Shown here piece by piece: positions 14,008-21,950 of a stretch of 48,981 nucleotides of DNA; the stretch's first letter is position 1, and every line of letters starts with the position of its first letter. Both the position numbers and the translations under genes were made by a program. Source of the stretch: a virus; IMG/VR virus record IMGVR_UViG_3300024344_000026, positions 1-48,981 of that record, one strand, 5' to 3'. The notes beneath the pieces were generated by a model. It saw only the letters and a program-made list of their open reading frames with translations. It was not told where the DNA came from and ran no database searches.

Positions 14008-14910
14008 ATGAAAAAGAATTTGTTTAATATGGTAGAAGCTTTAATTAATAAAGATCACAAAGCCGCCGAAAAAGAACTTCATAAACATTTAGTTGATGGT
14101 ATGCGTGCATCATTCGTAACCGAAATGGATATGGATGATGAACATATGGATGGTGATTATGATGATATGGACGACGAACATATGGATGGTGATTACGATG
14201 ATATGGACGATGAACATATGGATGGCGATTACGATGATATGGACGATGACGAAGGTGGTTGTGGCGGAAAGGTTAAAATCAAAGCGAAACGTATGCCTAT
14301 GGATGACGAAGAAAGCATGGAACGTGAAGAACCCGGCATGATGGAATCTGACGATTACGATGACTATGATGAGGAAATGAAAAATAAAGATCGTTTAAAA
14401 AATAAACGTCGTAAAAAAATGAAAAAAGATTCTAAGAAAAAAGAAGGTATGATGGAAGGCGGAGAATATGAAGAAGAATCCGGCAAAGACATGAAGGATG
14501 ACGATTACGATGATGACAAAAAGGACATGAAGAAAGACGACGATTACGATGATGACAAAAAGGACATGAAGAAAAAGAAAGATGACCTATGTGATGATGA
14601 CAATCCTAAAGACATGAAAGATGTTAAAGGTAAAAAAGACATGGATGATGAAGATAAAAAACTTGACGAAATGGCAAGTATGATGTATCCAAAGGATTAC
14701 GCACGTAATGAAAAAGGATCTGTATATCATTCAGTATCTCATAAAGATAATTCCCGTAAATATAAAAATCCTGTAAAAGGGAAAAGAAAAGGATTAAAAA
14801 ACATATCAGATGGACATCCTAGCCCTGATCAAGATGGCAAGAAAATAAATCGCCGGACTGATAAAACGAAAGCTTATCATGGTCGTTCACGAGAAGGTGC
14901 TAAAATTTAA
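14008..14910 (+). CDS. Highly acidic prohead core protein (gp67/gp68-like)
   Basis: A 300-residue protein made largely of Asp, Glu, Lys and Met. The first 40 residues form a helix similar to the preceding small gene. Then come three tandem copies of DDEHMDGDYDDM and further DDYDDDKKDMKK repeats, then a basic Lys/Arg/Ser/Gly-rich tail. T4 gp67 is likewise very acidic and sits at the same place, where it helps fill the scaffold core and is cut up by gp21. AGGGG precedes the ATG and a strong terminator follows the gene. The repeat-driven length is unusual, since T4 gp67 has about 80 residues. Confidence 0.65.
   Translation: MKKNLFNMVEALINKDHKAAEKELHKHLVDGMRASFVTEMDMDDEHMDGDYDDMDDEHMDGDYDDMDDEHMDGDYDDMDDDEGGCGGKVKIKAKRMPMDDEESMEREEPGMMESDDYDDYDEEMKNKDRLKNKRRKKMKKDSKKKEGMMEGGEYEEESGKDMKDDDYDDDKKDMKKDDDYDDDKKDMKKKKDDLCDDDNPKDMKDVKGKKDMDDEDKKLDEMASMMYPKDYARNEKGSVYHSVSHKDNSRKYKNPVKGKRKGLKNISDGHPSPDQDGKKINRRTDKTKAYHGRSREGAKI
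14132..14243 (+). repeat. 36-bp tandem repeat in the acidic core gene
   Basis: Three imperfect copies of a 36-base unit encode DDEHMDGDYDDM. A second repeat family (around 14491-14575) encodes DDYDDDKKDMKK. Multiples of three keep the frame, so length can change by slippage without breaking the gene. Confidence 0.8.
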
Positions 14911-14936
14911 ACTTTAAATTTAAACCCTTACCTATC

Positions 14937-14963
14937 AAAAACCCGGTTCGCCGGGTTTTTTTA
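14937..14963 (+). terminator. Rho-independent terminator after the core protein
   Basis: Stem ACCCGG/CCGGGT with a TTCG tetraloop (14941-14956), followed by a T run. It lies 30 bases after the acidic core gene and just before the gp21 late promoter, so gp21 and later genes form a new unit. Confidence 0.9.
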
Positions 14964-14982
14964 TGCATTTTTATTTGTCGTT

Positions 14983-14990
14983 TATAAATA
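14983..14990 (+). promoter_or_regulatory. Late promoter TATAAATA before gp21
   Basis: Perfect late box. Start near 14996, with GGAG before the ATG at 15024. Confidence 0.8.
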
Positions 14991-15023
14991 TAATAAAATA
15001 TAAAAATTTTTATGGAGAAAATA

Positions 15024-15656
15024 ATGACCCAACAACTATTACAAGAAACTTTCACTGATGAATCAAAAATTATCATTGAGTCAAATGAAGGAAATAACAA
15101 TCTTTGGCTTCAAGGAGTATTCATGCAGGCTAATGTCGTCAATAAAAATGGGCGTAATTATCCATTAAACGAAATTTCTCAAGCATGTGATACTGCTACT
15201 CGTATGATTTCAGAAAATCACGGAATTTTTGGCGAACTAGATCATCCACAAACATTAAATATAAACCTTGATCGTATTAGTCATGTAATAGAAAATTTAA
15301 ACATGAATGGTAATAATGCAATTGGTAGAGCTAAATTACTTGAAACACCATGCGGAAAAATTGCAAAAGAATTGATTAATTCAGGTGTTCGTATGGGGGT
15401 TTCTAGTCGTGGTGCTGGTAATGTAAACGAAAGTGGAAATGTTTCAGGTTTTAATTTTATTACTGTTGATTTAGTTTGTACACCATCAGCACAGGGAGCC
15501 ACACCTTCTGCTGTATATGAATCATTAGATTTAGGTGGTAAAAACAAAAAAATTATGACTCTAGCAGAAAATTTGCAACATGATGCTGCTGCACAAAAAT
15601 ATTTTAAAAAAGAAATAATGAAATTTTTGAGTGAAAATTTATTGGAAAAAAAATAA
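15024..15656 (+). CDS. 21: Prohead core protease gp21
   Basis: Serine protease that cleaves scaffold, core and capsid proteins after Glu during head maturation. At 210 residues it matches T4 gp21 (212). NGRNYPLNEI at 42-51, GELDHPQ with candidate catalytic His74, MGVSSRGAG with candidate catalytic Ser127/128, and FITVDLVCTPSA at 145-156 are typical of the family. The ATG at 15024 is preferred over the in-frame ATG at 15012 because GGAG lies seven bases before it. Probable substrates with gp21-type sites are in the window (gp23 cleaved after LIAE). Confidence 0.95.
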   Translation: MTQQLLQETFTDESKIIIESNEGNNNLWLQGVFMQANVVNKNGRNYPLNEISQACDTATRMISENHGIFGELDHPQTLNINLDRISHVIENLNMNGNNAIGRAKLLETPCGKIAKELINSGVRMGVSSRGAGNVNESGNVSGFNFITVDLVCTPSAQGATPSAVYESLDLGGKNKKIMTLAENLQHDAAAQKYFKKEIMKFLSENLLEKK

Positions 15657-15657
15657 A

Positions 15658-16524
15658 ATGCCATTGGTTTCCATTCAGTCTTTTATTGATACTTCTAAAC
15701 AAATTATTACATTTAGTGGTTCATGTCCCATTATTAAAAATTATAGCTCTTTACCAGGATCTACGGTAATTGAAGTAAAAATGTGGGGTGCCGGTGGTGG
15801 TAGTTCTACAGGTGTCGGTGGTGTAGGTGGTTTTTCTAAAGCTACATTTTTATTAAGTTCACTTCCTAGTGGTATATTAAATGTATGTGTCGGTGGTGGC
15901 GGATTTTTGACTGGTAACGCTACGGCTGGATTTAATGGTGGTGGGTTTGGTGGTGATTCCGGCGGTTCATCAGGTGCTTCTGGTGGCGGTCATTCAATTA
16001 TAACTGATGGTGCTACTACATTAATTGTTGCTTCTGGTGGTGGCGGTGCATCTAATTCCTTCCCATCTGGATATTCTGCTGGCCCTGGTGGAGGTAATTC
16101 TAATAACCCAGATGGTAAAGCAGGACAAGGTGGTGGATCGAATGGCGGTCTTGGCGGCACACAACTTGCTGGCGGTACTGGTGGTATCGCTCCTGATGGA
16201 CCATCCTTTAATGGACAAGCTGGTTCATCATTACAGGGTGGTAATGGTGGTACTGGTGGATCAAATCCAGGTGGCGGTGGCGGTGGTGGTTTTTTTGGCG
16301 GCGGTGGCGGCGGAAACGCAACAACAAACTCTAATGTTGGAACCGGTGGTGGTGGATCATCATTTATAAATGCATTTGCACAAACCTCTTTATTTGATGG
16401 TTCTACTGGTGCAGGAGATACAACAGTTCCACAAACAGCCGATATAGATTACATATCTGGTGTTGCTGCTATAAATGGTGGCGGAAATGGCGGAAATGGC
16501 TTAGTAATTATTAGTATATTGTAA
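15658..16524 (+). CDS. Glycine-rich adhesin-like structural protein
   Basis: A 289-residue protein with about one third glycine. It starts with a short beta-type front (MPLVSIQSFID), then MWGAGGG near residues 42-48, VCVGGGGF near 78-85, LIVASGGGGAS near 122-132, many Gly-Gly-rich repeats with runs of up to seven Gly, and ends GNGLVIISIL. This is the pattern of glycine-rich domains found in fibres and receptor-binding adhesins, including polyglycine-helix adhesins of T-even phages. It starts one base after the gp21 stop with only a weak ribosome site (GGAA) and is absent from this position in T4. It could decorate the capsid or belong to a fibre. Confidence 0.6.
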   Translation: MPLVSIQSFIDTSKQIITFSGSCPIIKNYSSLPGSTVIEVKMWGAGGGSSTGVGGVGGFSKATFLLSSLPSGILNVCVGGGGFLTGNATAGFNGGGFGGDSGGSSGASGGGHSIITDGATTLIVASGGGGASNSFPSGYSAGPGGGNSNNPDGKAGQGGGSNGGLGGTQLAGGTGGIAPDGPSFNGQAGSSLQGGNGGTGGSNPGGGGGGGFFGGGGGGNATTNSNVGTGGGGSSFINAFAQTSLFDGSTGAGDTTVPQTADIDYISGVAAINGGGNGGNGLVIISIL

Positions 16525-16624
16525 AAATATCAAAGTAAATAGCTTTTATTTGTCTAACTATACCACCTTCAACTAACTGTTTAATAAGCAGTTTTATCTA
16601 ACATGTTGTTTTTTATACAATCTT

Positions 16625-16632
16625 AATAAATA
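16625..16632 (+). promoter_or_regulatory. Late promoter-like box AATAAATA before gp22
   Basis: One base off the late consensus. It lies 59 bases before the gp22 ATG in an otherwise empty 159-base gap. Confidence 0.45.
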
Positions 16633-16683
16633 TTTTAATAATAAAAATAACTTCAAACCTCTAATTTTATAGGAAAAATAAAA

Positions 16684-17604
16684 ATGAACGAATTATTGGA
16701 AAAATTACTTGAAGCAGAAGTACTCTCTGGGGAAACAAAGACAGAGTTGGAAGAAGCCTTCAAAACACAAATAAATGAAGCAGTAGAAGCAGCTAAAGCT
16801 GAAGCAACTGCTGATGTACGTGCTGAACTCACCGAAGCGTGGGTTACAGAACGCGATACTCTTGTAGAAGCAGTAGATTCTAAGGTTACTGAATTTTTGA
16901 ACGCAGAATTAACTGAACTTCGTGAAGATGTCGAAAAATTCCGCGATTTAGAAGCTGAATATGCAGAAAAATTAGTTGAAGCACGTGCTTCAATGCGTGA
17001 TGAACTAAAAGTTGACTTGGGTGAGTTGGTTGAACAACTTGACGGATTCCTTGAAGTACGTTTGAACACAGAATTAACTGAACTTCGTGAAGACATCCAA
17101 GAACAAAAGAAAAATGATTTTGGTCGTCGTATGTTTGAAGCTTTCGGTGAAGAATTCGCAAACAACTTTGCAGATGATGACAGCTTGGCTGGTACATTAA
17201 GTGAAACACGTACACGTCTTTCTGATACTGAACATGCACTTGAAGAAGCTGAAGAAAAACTTTCTGCTATGACTCGTGCTGACAAGTTAACGAAAGTATT
17301 AAGTCCGCTTTCTGGCAAACAACGTGATGTTATGGAAGCGATATTAAAGAACATATCTACCGATATGTTGGAAGAAGGATACAAAACATTCATTGGCCGC
17401 GTCGTAACTGAAGCTGCCACTGGCGAATCAGAAGAAGGAAACGATAAAGTACTTACTGAAGATGCTAAAAATGAAGAAGTCCTAAAAGAAAATAAAGTAG
17501 TAACTGGCGACAATGTTGACGAGTTGGAAGCTGCTAAAAACGAAGGTATTGGCCTCAACGAAGACGCAAAAATACGTCTTAAAAAGATGGCAGGTATTCT
17601 TTAA
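16684..17604 (+). CDS. 22: Prohead core scaffold protein gp22
   Basis: Main internal scaffold around which the capsid assembles, later degraded by gp21. It has 306 residues, strongly helical and rich in Glu, Ala, Leu and Lys, with the gp22-like region NDFGRRMFEAFGEEFANNF near 144-162 and a KKMAGIL C-terminus. The ATG is preceded by AGGAAAAA. A 25-base direct repeat (16904-16928 and 17069-17093) encodes AELTELRED / TELTELRED, a recent internal duplication or converted segment in the coiled coil. Codons such as cgt and gaa dominate, as in the capsid gene downstream, which fits high expression. Confidence 0.92.
   Translation: MNELLEKLLEAEVLSGETKTELEEAFKTQINEAVEAAKAEATADVRAELTEAWVTERDTLVEAVDSKVTEFLNAELTELREDVEKFRDLEAEYAEKLVEARASMRDELKVDLGELVEQLDGFLEVRLNTELTELREDIQEQKKNDFGRRMFEAFGEEFANNFADDDSLAGTLSETRTRLSDTEHALEEAEEKLSAMTRADKLTKVLSPLSGKQRDVMEAILKNISTDMLEEGYKTFIGRVVTEAATGESEEGNDKVLTEDAKNEEVLKENKVVTGDNVDELEAAKNEGIGLNEDAKIRLKKMAGIL
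16904..17093 (+). repeat. 25-base direct repeat inside gp22
   Basis: The same 25 bases occur at 16904-16928 and 17069-17093, in frame and 165 bases apart. Both encode part of a helix with the peptide ELTELRED. Confidence 0.85.
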
Positions 17605-17636
17605 TAACACGAATATTTTAAAAGGAAATTTATATA

Positions 17637-19112
17637 ATGAATGAATTATTCGAAAATTGGACTGAAACTAAAGAAGCATTGTTGGAAGGGCTTGACGCTG
17701 ACCAACAAAAAGTAATTGATCCGCTTCTTGAAAATCAGAAAAACTATTTAATCGCTGAAGGTGCAGCTCAAGGTGGAGCAGGTGCTCCACATGGTGCAAC
17801 CACAGCACATGACATCGCTGGATTCCGTAAAATTTTGATCCCGATGATACGCCGTATTATACCAGGCACAATTGCAACTGAACTTGTTGGTGTACAGCCA
17901 ATGACTGGTCCTGTTGGACTTATCTATTCTTTGCGTTATAAGTATGGTGAAACTGCCGATGATCCAGGTCGTTTTCCTTCTGTAGCAGCAAATGAACAAG
18001 ATGTTGCTGCTGGTGACGAAGCATTCGGTAACGATCCTTACTTGCGTTCGTTCTACTCTGGTGCAATCGCTGGTGGTTCACCTGTTGCTGATATTGACCA
18101 AGTTCCTGGTGTTTCTGGCTTAAATGCTGGTGCCAACCTTGAAGCTGATATTGCTGCTATAGGAACTACTGGTGAAGCATGGGGTTCAACCCTTGATTTC
18201 ACTTCTGATTGTGGCACTGCTACTGCTGGACATATGGTTCATGGTGGTTCTGGTTCTACAATGGAAGGTTCTGGTGGTCGTAAAATGAGTTTGGAAGTTG
18301 TGTCTCAAGCTGTTGAAGCTGGTTCACGTAAACTTCAAGCTGGTTGGACTATCGAAGCTATGCAAGATATGAATGCACAACATGGATTGGACATCGAAAG
18401 TGAAATGACTCAGGGTCTTTCTGCTGAAATCGTTCAGGAAATCGATAGTGAAATCTTGGCTGACCTTATCGCACTTGCTGGTACAACTGCTATCTTTGAT
18501 GGTCGTGGTGCTGGTAATTACGGTTCTGGTGGTAACTACACGCCTGCTTATATTGGTGACCGTTTGGCTAACCTTGGTGTTCTTATTAATTTCGTTGCTA
18601 ACGAAATTGCACGTAGAACTCGTCGTGGTGCTGCTAACTTCATCGTTGCTTCTCCAATGGTTGTTTCTATTCTTCAGAGTGCTGCTAAATCTGTTTTCGC
18701 TCCTGCGATTGCTGGTTCTTTCAAAGGCCCTAACAACACTATGTTGGTTGGTACTTTGAACGGTACTATTAAAGTTTACAGCTATCTTTGGAATCAGGCG
18801 TCTCCACTTACTGGTACATCTTGGGGTGCTTCTAATCCTGCTGCTATTGCACGTAATACTGGTGAAGATACTATCCTTGTTGGTTATAAAGGTGGTAACG
18901 GCGAAACTGATACTGGTTACTTCTACTGCCCATACATCCCATTGATGTCAAGTGGTGTGATTGTGAATCCGGTTACGTTCCAACCTGTTGTATCATTGAT
19001 GACACGTTATGGTAAAACTTTCTTTACCGATCCGTTAACATCCTTGGGCAATAGCCGTGATTATTATGGAAAAATTTCTATTCCTAATGGTGCTGCTCTT
19101 GACCTAACTTAA
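17637..19112 (+). CDS. 23: Major capsid protein gp23
   Basis: Forms the hexamers of the T4-type head. At 491 residues it is close to T4 gp23 (521). The pro-peptide runs to residue 41, where LIAE|GAAQGG matches the gp21 cleavage rule. Diagnostic segments include FRKILIPMIRRIIPGTIATELVGVQPM early in the mature protein, YGETADDPGRF, SLEVVSQAVEAGSRKLQAGW-type helix near 222-238, and the C-terminal TRYGKTFFTDPLTSLGNSRDYYGK region (each quoted in part). AAAGGAAA lies before the ATG. Base use is richer in G and C than in neighbours, with frequent ggt, gct and cgt codons. A strong terminator follows. Confidence 0.97.
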   Translation: MNELFENWTETKEALLEGLDADQQKVIDPLLENQKNYLIAEGAAQGGAGAPHGATTAHDIAGFRKILIPMIRRIIPGTIATELVGVQPMTGPVGLIYSLRYKYGETADDPGRFPSVAANEQDVAAGDEAFGNDPYLRSFYSGAIAGGSPVADIDQVPGVSGLNAGANLEADIAAIGTTGEAWGSTLDFTSDCGTATAGHMVHGGSGSTMEGSGGRKMSLEVVSQAVEAGSRKLQAGWTIEAMQDMNAQHGLDIESEMTQGLSAEIVQEIDSEILADLIALAGTTAIFDGRGAGNYGSGGNYTPAYIGDRLANLGVLINFVANEIARRTRRGAANFIVASPMVVSILQSAAKSVFAPAIAGSFKGPNNTMLVGTLNGTIKVYSYLWNQASPLTGTSWGASNPAAIARNTGEDTILVGYKGGNGETDTGYFYCPYIPLMSSGVIVNPVTFQPVVSLMTRYGKTFFTDPLTSLGNSRDYYGKISIPNGAALDLT

Positions 19113-19131
19113 TTTTTTGAATTAAGTCAAT

Positions 19132-19168
19132 AAAATCCGCCACTTACGAAAGTTGTGGCGGATTTTTT
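19132..19168 (+). terminator. Strong rho-independent terminator after gp23
   Basis: The stem AAAATCCGCCAC/GTGGCGGATTTT (12 bp) with an 11-base loop is followed by a T run. It lies 20 bases after the capsid stop and separates it from the homing endonuclease. Confidence 0.93.
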
Positions 19169-19217
19169 ATTTGTTTTTAGGGAACTTTTAAAATTACTTC
19201 GTGTCAAAGGTATTATA

Positions 19218-20852
19218 ATGTTAAATATAGATAAAAATTATCCAAAAAAATTAGAAGCAATTAAAATAAAAATCTTAGATACATATATAGGAGCTAATAA
19301 ACATCATAAATTGCAATGCATGATATGTGATAATATATGGTCAGCTACACCTAAAGCAAAAATACAAAACTTTAAAAATTCTAATATAAAAGGATGCCCC
19401 AAATGTGTAAGAGATAATATATTAAAACATTCCAGAAGAAAAGCACTAAATGATATTAATAAAACATTTAATATTTTAACCAAAAATTATGATGGGAGAA
19501 GATGTGATAATGGGAAGCAACTCAAAATAGAAGTACAAAACAAAACATGTAGTCACATTTTCACAGTAACACCAGGAAATATATTATCAAGAAATGTTAT
19601 TTGTCCAATTTGTAATACTGAGAAAAAACGAGAACAATTTAGACAATGGACTTATGAAAAACAAAAAAAATATTTGGAAACTGCTAGTTCATGGAAACAA
19701 TATAAATCCAAAGTTTCTATATTAACACGAAAAAATTACGAAACGTATAAATTATATATAAATCCTCATAATTTAACACGTGCCAAAGCAGGAATAAAAA
19801 ATGCATATCACTTGGATCATATCGTTCCGGTAAGATATTGTTTTGATAATAATATCCCATGTGACATATGTGCACATCCACAAAATTTGGAATTAATAGA
19901 ATGGAAAAATAATATATCACATGGGAACAAATTAAAAGATAAAATCCCACCCATTTTTAATACACATATAAACAAAAACACAATTTATAAAACATTTGTG
20001 GATACACTTAAACAAACTTTTGGAGAAGAATTAATAACATATTATAAGGGATTATCACCCTATGTATTAACAGTTTATTTACAAAAACAAAAAATCGGTA
20101 TTTTATTTTGCCCACTTGATGACTATAAAGAACAAACTATTAAAAATAAATATTTATTTCGTGACATGCATAATAAAGCATTAATAGAAGGAATTACATT
20201 TATACAAATTTTTGAAGATGAATGGTTTTATAATAAAGATTTATGGATAAAAAAACTAAAGCATATTTCGAATAATAATATATCAACAAAAATACATGCA
20301 CGAAAATGTAAAATTCGTTTAATATCTGCTAAAGAAAAAAACATATTTTTAACTACACATCATATTCAAGGAAAAGATAATAGTACAATAAAATTAGGTG
20401 CATTTTATAATAATGAATTAATTTCAGTAATGACATTTTTGAATCCGCGAATAATAACAAGAGGAAATCATTTTGATACAACAAAATATGAATTATGTAG
20501 GTTTGCTACTAATACAGACTATAGAATACCAGGTATTGCTTCTAAATTATTAAAATATTTTACGAGAAATTATAATTATACAGAAATATATAGTTATGCC
20601 GATATGAGGTATAGCCAAGGAAAATTATATTATGCTTTAGGATTTGAATTGGATCATATTAATAATCCAGACTATTACTATATTATAGACGGAAAGAGAA
20701 AACATCGTTGGGGATATAGAAAAGATATGTTAAAAAACATGTTTGAAAACTATGATAAAAATATATCTGAATATGACAATATGTTAAATAATAATTATGA
20801 TAGAATTTGGGGATGTGGAACTATAAAATTTACAATGAAAAGCCGAACCTAA
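19218..20852 (+). CDS. Composite homing endonuclease (zinc ribbons, HNH-like, Mom/GNAT-like C-terminus)
   Basis: A 544-residue free-standing DNA endonuclease candidate. The ATG at 19218 is chosen because AAAGG lies eight bases upstream. Two zinc-ribbon-like blocks come first (Cys34/37/60/63, and Cys111 with Cys130/133). An HNH-like core follows, with HLDHIVP at 198-204 and NLELIEWKNNISHGNK at 223-238. FIQIFEDEW near 316-324 resembles EDxHD/Vsr-type nucleases. The C-terminal domain (about 390-490) reads YELCRFATN, GIASKLLKYF, SYADMRYSQGKLYYALGF and is laid out like the Mom/GNAT domain. It lies after the gp23 terminator, a typical site for endonuclease insertion beside a conserved gene. Codon use is far more AT-rich than gp23. 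Confidence 0.75.
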   Translation: MLNIDKNYPKKLEAIKIKILDTYIGANKHHKLQCMICDNIWSATPKAKIQNFKNSNIKGCPKCVRDNILKHSRRKALNDINKTFNILTKNYDGRRCDNGKQLKIEVQNKTCSHIFTVTPGNILSRNVICPICNTEKKREQFRQWTYEKQKKYLETASSWKQYKSKVSILTRKNYETYKLYINPHNLTRAKAGIKNAYHLDHIVPVRYCFDNNIPCDICAHPQNLELIEWKNNISHGNKLKDKIPPIFNTHINKNTIYKTFVDTLKQTFGEELITYYKGLSPYVLTVYLQKQKIGILFCPLDDYKEQTIKNKYLFRDMHNKALIEGITFIQIFEDEWFYNKDLWIKKLKHISNNNISTKIHARKCKIRLISAKEKNIFLTTHHIQGKDNSTIKLGAFYNNELISVMTFLNPRIITRGNHFDTTKYELCRFATNTDYRIPGIASKLLKYFTRNYNYTEIYSYADMRYSQGKLYYALGFELDHINNPDYYYIIDGKRKHRWGYRKDMLKNMFENYDKNISEYDNMLNNNYDRIWGCGTIKFTMKSRT

Positions 20853-20870
20853 CTACAGGGTTCAGCCTTT
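20838..20870. terminator. Bidirectional hairpin between convergent genes
   Basis: Imperfect stem AAAGCCGAACC/GGTTCAGCCTTT (one wobble pair, one bulge). It overlaps the stop of the plus-strand endonuclease and lies just past the stop of the minus-strand gene at 20876. On the minus strand it is followed by TTTTC. Confidence 0.6.
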
Positions 20871-20875
20871 GTAAT

Positions 20876-21370
20876 TTACGATGAAAGAAATATCCAAAAT
20901 GAGTCATCAGGCTTGTTAAAATAATTTATTAAATATGGTTGTCTTGTTTTATAACTACGCAGTTTTAAAAGTTGAGATTTATTTAATTGAACATCAAAAG
21001 CATCATGAGTAATTCCATCTGTTATCTTTCCAGTATTACAATCCATATCTACTGTAGGTAATAATAATCCAACTTTTATATTTCTAAGTCCCCTTTCTTT
21101 GGTACTCTTACATAATACATATAATACTTCTGCCTGTTTATTACTCGTATTATAGTTAGCTTTATATTTATCTAAAAAAGCAACTCTAATACTTCTAATT
21201 ATATCATAATCATCAATAATAAAAGAAGTCCACTCATGATTAAATTCTGGTATCTGACTAAAGGTTAACGCCACCAATTTTTGGTCATGAAGATATACTT
21301 CATCAACATAGGCTTTATCAACCTTATTAACAATAACAGCTATAACACACAAAATTATAATGTTTCTCAT
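20876..21370 (-). CDS. Secreted or membrane-anchored hypothetical protein
   Basis: A 164-residue protein with an N-terminal signal or anchor segment (MRNIIILCVIAVIV, then K and an AYVDE-type possible cleavage region). The rest is a soluble domain I do not recognise, with no lipobox. The start at 21370 is preferred over the GTG nine bases upstream because AGGTG lies six bases before it. It lies 9 bases after the stop of a 51-residue membrane protein, under one sigma-70 promoter. An exported early protein could act in the envelope (superinfection exclusion, lysis timing), but nothing in the sequence decides this. Confidence 0.7.
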   Translation of the reverse strand: MRNIIILCVIAVIVNKVDKAYVDEVYLHDQKLVALTFSQIPEFNHEWTSFIIDDYDIIRSIRVAFLDKYKANYNTSNKQAEVLYVLCKSTKERGLRNIKVGLLLPTVDMDCNTGKITDGITHDAFDVQLNKSQLLKLRSYKTRQPYLINYFNKPDDSFWIFLSS

Positions 21371-21379
21371 TTCTTGCAC

Positions 21380-21535
21380 CTATAATGTTGAACTACTGTA
21401 ATCAACACAACAAAAATAACTAGCAGATACTTGTGTATTTGGATGATTATTCCAAACAAATATAGTGAAAAATATTGCTATTATAACTATTAAAGTTTTG
21501 AAGAACTCACCAATTATTTCACCTATTTCATACAT
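21380..21535 (-). CDS. Small single-pass membrane protein
   Basis: A 51-residue reading frame starting MYEIGEIIGEFFK. A hydrophobic helix, TLIVIIAIFFTIFVW (residues 14-28), is followed by a polar tail with two adjacent cysteines. GGAGAT lies six bases before the ATG, and a good sigma-70 promoter (21568-21595) lies just upstream, so it is a real gene despite its size. The next gene encodes an exported protein and follows at once. Function unknown. Confidence 0.75.
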   Translation of the reverse strand: MYEIGEIIGEFFKTLIVIIAIFFTIFVWNNHPNTQVSASYFCCVDYSSSTL

Positions 21536-21567
21536 CTATATCTCCAAATTTGTTTATAAGAAATTTA

Positions 21568-21595
21568 ATGATAACAGATTTTTAGGAAATGTCAA
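21568..21595 (-). promoter_or_regulatory. Sigma-70 promoter for the small membrane/secreted pair
   Basis: Minus strand TTGACA (21595-21590), 16-base spacer, TATCAT (21573-21568). Start near 21561, 26 bases before the ATG at 21535. Confidence 0.75.
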
Positions 21596-21633
21596 GAAAT
21601 ATTTAACATGTTAAGCAAATAATGTGAAGCCGG

Positions 21634-21942
21634 TCACATTTCTTCGCTGGTATTGCGTGAAAGCCAGTTACGAAGTTTTTGGGAGGATAATTTTGTTACA
21701 TCTTTTATATGAATATTTTCTTTAATGGTCATTGAAACTGGTGTTGGTGATAGAATATTTTCGTAATTCCAATCTATTAAGATTATATCATTGGGGTTCA
21801 TAGAAATACGATTACATCCTTCACCTATAAACATTTTGCAATATTTTTTTACAGAATACTTTATACCATAAATCGGTGATGTTAATAAAGACTCACGTAA
21901 TTTTTCTTTAGATTCCCAATATTCTTTGAATGTTAACTTCAT
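21634..21942 (-). CDS. Hypothetical protein
   Basis: A 102-residue protein starting MKLTFKEYWESKEKLRESLL, with a predicted N-terminal helix, a central segment MNPNDIILIDWNYEN and a polar C-terminus. I do not recognise it. It begins 9 bases after the preceding gene's stop, without a Shine-Dalgarno. Immediately upstream is AATAAATA followed by five bases and the ATG, the same spacing as the leaderless late genes here, though with one base off the box. Confidence 0.65.
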   Translation of the reverse strand: MKLTFKEYWESKEKLRESLLTSPIYGIKYSVKKYCKMFIGEGCNRISMNPNDIILIDWNYENILSPTPVSMTIKENIHIKDVTKLSSQKLRNWLSRNTSEEM

Positions 21943-21950
21943 AAATATAT

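Noticed and set aside
15012-15023. Upstream ATG for gp21
   Set aside because: The GGAG ribosome site lies after it and serves the ATG at 15024.
15631-15657. Upstream start for the glycine-rich protein inside gp21
   Set aside because: The ATG at 15658 directly after the gp21 stop leaves a clean beta-type N-terminus.
16574-16602. Short hairpin AACTG/CAGTT followed by TTTT after the glycine-rich gene
   Set aside because: A five-pair AT-rich stem is too weak to call a terminator.
16033-17558. Long open frames opposite or out of phase with the glycine-rich and scaffold genes
   Set aside because: They are compositional shadows of repetitive coding sequence, without ribosome sites and with low-complexity translations.
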